Shown piece by piece: positions 62,484-64,000 of a DNA stretch of 64,000 nucleotides (positions are counted from its first letter, which is position 1; each line of letters begins with the position of its first letter). Origin of the DNA: CAYMCQ01 sp964389025 (GTDB lineage Bacteria > Verrucomicrobiota > Verrucomicrobiia > Limisphaerales > CAYMCQ01); NCBI GenBank assembly GCA_964389025.1, contig CAYMCQ010000009.1, positions 1 to 64,000 on the forward strand, given 5' to 3'. The position numbers and the translations under genes are program-made. A model generated the notes under the pieces. That model saw only the letters and a list, made by a program, of their open reading frames with translations, was not told where the DNA came from and did not search any database.

Positions 62484-63740
62484 ATGAACGAAAACCGGCA
62501 ACACGCGCTTCAAAACGAAGCAAACATTTCACGACGCCACTTTTTGCGGCGAGGAATCAGCGGAATAGTTTTGCCCGCCGTTTTGAATCCCGCCTTGATC
62601 TTCGCCGCTTCCGGGGTCAAGCGTCCCCGCGAACTCATCGGCTTCACTGAGTTTCGGACGAACCTGCCGGGCGGGCGTCAGGCGAATGAAATCACCATGC
62701 GCGCTGCTGTGGTGCGGGCCGACGGAACGCGCCACCGGCTTGTGGCCACCGAACTTTCCCGCAAACCGAATACCTGGACGCAGTTTGCCGGCTGGTCGCC
62801 GGATGGACGCCAAGCCATCATCGGCAACGGCTGGGAAAGTCCTGAAAACGCCGCGTGGGAGGAAGAGCACAAAACTTTTCGATTCACGCCGGAGGGTTGG
62901 TTGTATGACACGCTGCTGCTCGATCTGGCGAATGGCAAACTTTCCAACGTCACCGCAGTCGAGCGCGTGAGCTTTTACAACACCGGCGTGTTCTTCTGGC
63001 CGAACAATCCGAAGAAGCTGGGATTTCAGGCGCTCATCGGCGGCGACTCGCATCCGTTCAGCATGGATTTGGATGGACGCAACAAGAAAGACCTCACCGA
63101 AAATTCCAAGGAGTTTGCCTACGGCTTCAACGCGTCGCCGGATGGAAAACAAATCGCCTACCACAAGAGTTATCAGATTTACATCGCCGACGCCGATGGC
63201 GCGAATGCGAAGCGCATCGAAACCGGACAACCGTTCAACTTTGTGCCTCAGTGGTCGCCAGATGGCGAGTGGTTGCTGTTCGTCGTGGGCGAACATTACA
63301 ACTGTCACCCGCACATCGTTCGCCGCGACGGCACCGGGCTGCGCAAAATGGCGGACCGCCAGGGTTACCGGGGCGTCGTGGAATTTCTGGATGTGCCGGA
63401 TTTTCACGGAGGCAGCAGCGACGTGCCGCTCTGGTCGCCGGATGGCAAGTGGATTTATTACACCGCCAAAGTCGGCGAAAGTGTCGAGTTGATGCATGTC
63501 TCGCTGGCCGGGAGAATTGAACAACTGACTCAAACCAAAAATGGCCGCCTCAATTATCACCCCAAGTTTTCTCCCGACGGCAAATGGATTGTGTTCGGCT
63601 CCAACCGCACCGGCACCCGGCAACTTTACGTAATGGCTGCTGAGGGCGGAGACGCCTATCCCATCACGCGCGTCAGACCCGGTTGGGGAGCGATGTGGCC
63701 GCATTGGCGACCGTTTTCCAAAACGGAACGTAGCAATTGA
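62484..63740 (+). CDS. Tat-exported TolB-like beta-propeller protein
   Basis: This is a 418-residue protein with a twin-arginine leader (ISRRHFLRRGISGIVLPAVLN). It is built of TolB/WD40-like blades with the repeated SPDGxxI motif: GWSPDGRQAIIG, NASPDGKQIAYHKS, QWSPDGEWLLFVV, LWSPDGKWIYYTAK and KFSPDGKWIVFGSN. It may bind oligosaccharide or act as a periplasmic lyase; oligogalacturonate-lyase-type propellers share such repeats, but no catalytic site was identified. It lies 13 bp after the GH31 gene and probably shares its transcript. Confidence 0.85.
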   Translation: MNENRQHALQNEANISRRHFLRRGISGIVLPAVLNPALIFAASGVKRPRELIGFTEFRTNLPGGRQANEITMRAAVVRADGTRHRLVATELSRKPNTWTQFAGWSPDGRQAIIGNGWESPENAAWEEEHKTFRFTPEGWLYDTLLLDLANGKLSNVTAVERVSFYNTGVFFWPNNPKKLGFQALIGGDSHPFSMDLDGRNKKDLTENSKEFAYGFNASPDGKQIAYHKSYQIYIADADGANAKRIETGQPFNFVPQWSPDGEWLLFVVGEHYNCHPHIVRRDGTGLRKMADRQGYRGVVEFLDVPDFHGGSSDVPLWSPDGKWIYYTAKVGESVELMHVSLAGRIEQLTQTKNGRLNYHPKFSPDGKWIVFGSNRTGTRQLYVMAAEGGDAYPITRVRPGWGAMWPHWRPFSKTERSN

Positions 63741-63830
63741 ATCGTATCCGTCTGACGGGCCACGTCAATCTGCATGGCCGGTAACATTTCACCTGCTTAC
63801 AGCGATGAGGTGGGCTTCGTCGTTTCGATT

Positions 63831-63932
63831 AGGGAAGCGCTGAATAAAATGACGTTCGCATTCTTTACCCGCTGATCTGCAGGCAATCAGTCGCTAACTG
63901 GAAATGGTTGGTGATTTATTCAGCGATTCCTT
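63831..63932. mobile_element. MITE-like element with terminal inverted repeats
   Basis: AGGGAAGCGCTGAATAAAAT (63831-63850) and the reverse complement of ATTTATTCAGCGATTCCTT (63914-63932) agree at 17 of 19 positions, framing about 102 bp without a gene. The ends resemble insertion sequence termini of the CTGAATAA type. A short TA/TTA sequence flanks both sides and could be the target duplication. Confidence 0.5.
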
Positions 63933-63952
63933 AGCAAGGCCAGCCGGTGAAC

Positions 63953-64000
63953 ATGCAAATCCTGCGCGAAATTTCCGGCATCACCCGCGGCGCGAGCGCT
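63953..64000 (+). CDS. Possible start of a truncated gene
   Basis: ATG 63953 opens a frame MQILREISGITRGASA that runs to the window edge (16 codons). Too short to identify; it may be real because it is followed by no stop and preceded by a plausible gap. Confidence 0.25.
   Translation, partial: MQILREISGITRGASA

Overview
The window most resembles a chromosome segment of a verrucomicrobial or planctomycetal (PVC) heterotroph, probably a Pedosphaera/Limisphaera-type Verrucomicrobiota. This is inferred from family content, not from a marker gene. The evidence is a planctomycete-type cytochrome (PSCyt1/DUF1549/DUF1553) next to a DUF1501 protein, three orphan pseudopilins with the GFTLIELLVVIAIIAIL-type N-terminus, DUF1080 and DUF5069 proteins, many Tat-exported glycosidase-like proteins, a low frequency of strong Shine-Dalgarno sites, and many short dispersed palindromes. 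No rRNA, tRNA, CRISPR array or complete insertion sequence was seen.

Layout. 0.3-11.5 kb (+): a tight seven-gene run with PSCyt1/DUF1553, DUF1501, an RmlD-like reductase, a DegT-type aminotransferase, an OPA-like MFS transporter and two secreted glycosidase-like proteins. 11.5-13.9 kb (-): a pseudopilin and a tandem-domain glycerophosphodiesterase. 14.2-15.6 kb (+): a secreted unknown and a hotdog thioesterase. 15.6-20.7 kb (-): two large exported TIM-barrel glycosidase-like proteins, divergent from a ChbG/YdjC-type deacetylase and a pseudopilin (20.8-22.9 kb, +). 22.9-30 kb (-): Gfo/Idh/MocA oxidoreductase, DUF1080 protein, a pseudopilin, and a 1400-residue fusion of an isomerase-like barrel, two LamG domains and a PQQ dehydrogenase with cytochrome c. 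30-34 kb: an exported alpha/beta hydrolase, a DapA-family aldolase and a YidR-like propeller. 34.0-34.9 kb: a BrnT/BrnA toxin-antitoxin pair bracketed by two copies of a DUF1080-like gene tail. 35-38.2 kb: a small Lys/Cys-rich exported protein, malate dehydrogenase and sialate O-acetylesterase. 39-45.4 kb: an ABC-2 exporter (permease, ATPase, HlyD-type adaptor) whose adaptor is separated from the ATPase by a beta-helix protein, an XRE regulator and a Bro-N antirepressor. 45.5-54.7 kb: AIM24-family protein, GlgC, an AmpG-like MFS protein, two GT-C glycosyltransferases and a DUF5069 protein. 54.7-58.9 kb (-): FdhD, an FdhF/YdeP-type molybdopterin oxidoreductase and a beta-hydroxyacid dehydrogenase. 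59.2-63.7 kb (+): a ceramidase-like hydrolase, GH31 glycosidase and Tat-exported beta-propeller in one operon.

Most of the window serves uptake and oxidation of carbohydrate: exported hydrolases, esterases and deacetylases strip glycans, transporters bring in products, and oxidoreductases, an aldolase and malate dehydrogenase process them. The most unusual layer is a set of at least six different short palindromic or repeat families. Several sit inside reading frames (fdhF, the Bro-N gene, the DUF1501 signal region, the diesterase C-terminus) or supply start and stop codons (fdhF-fdhD gap).
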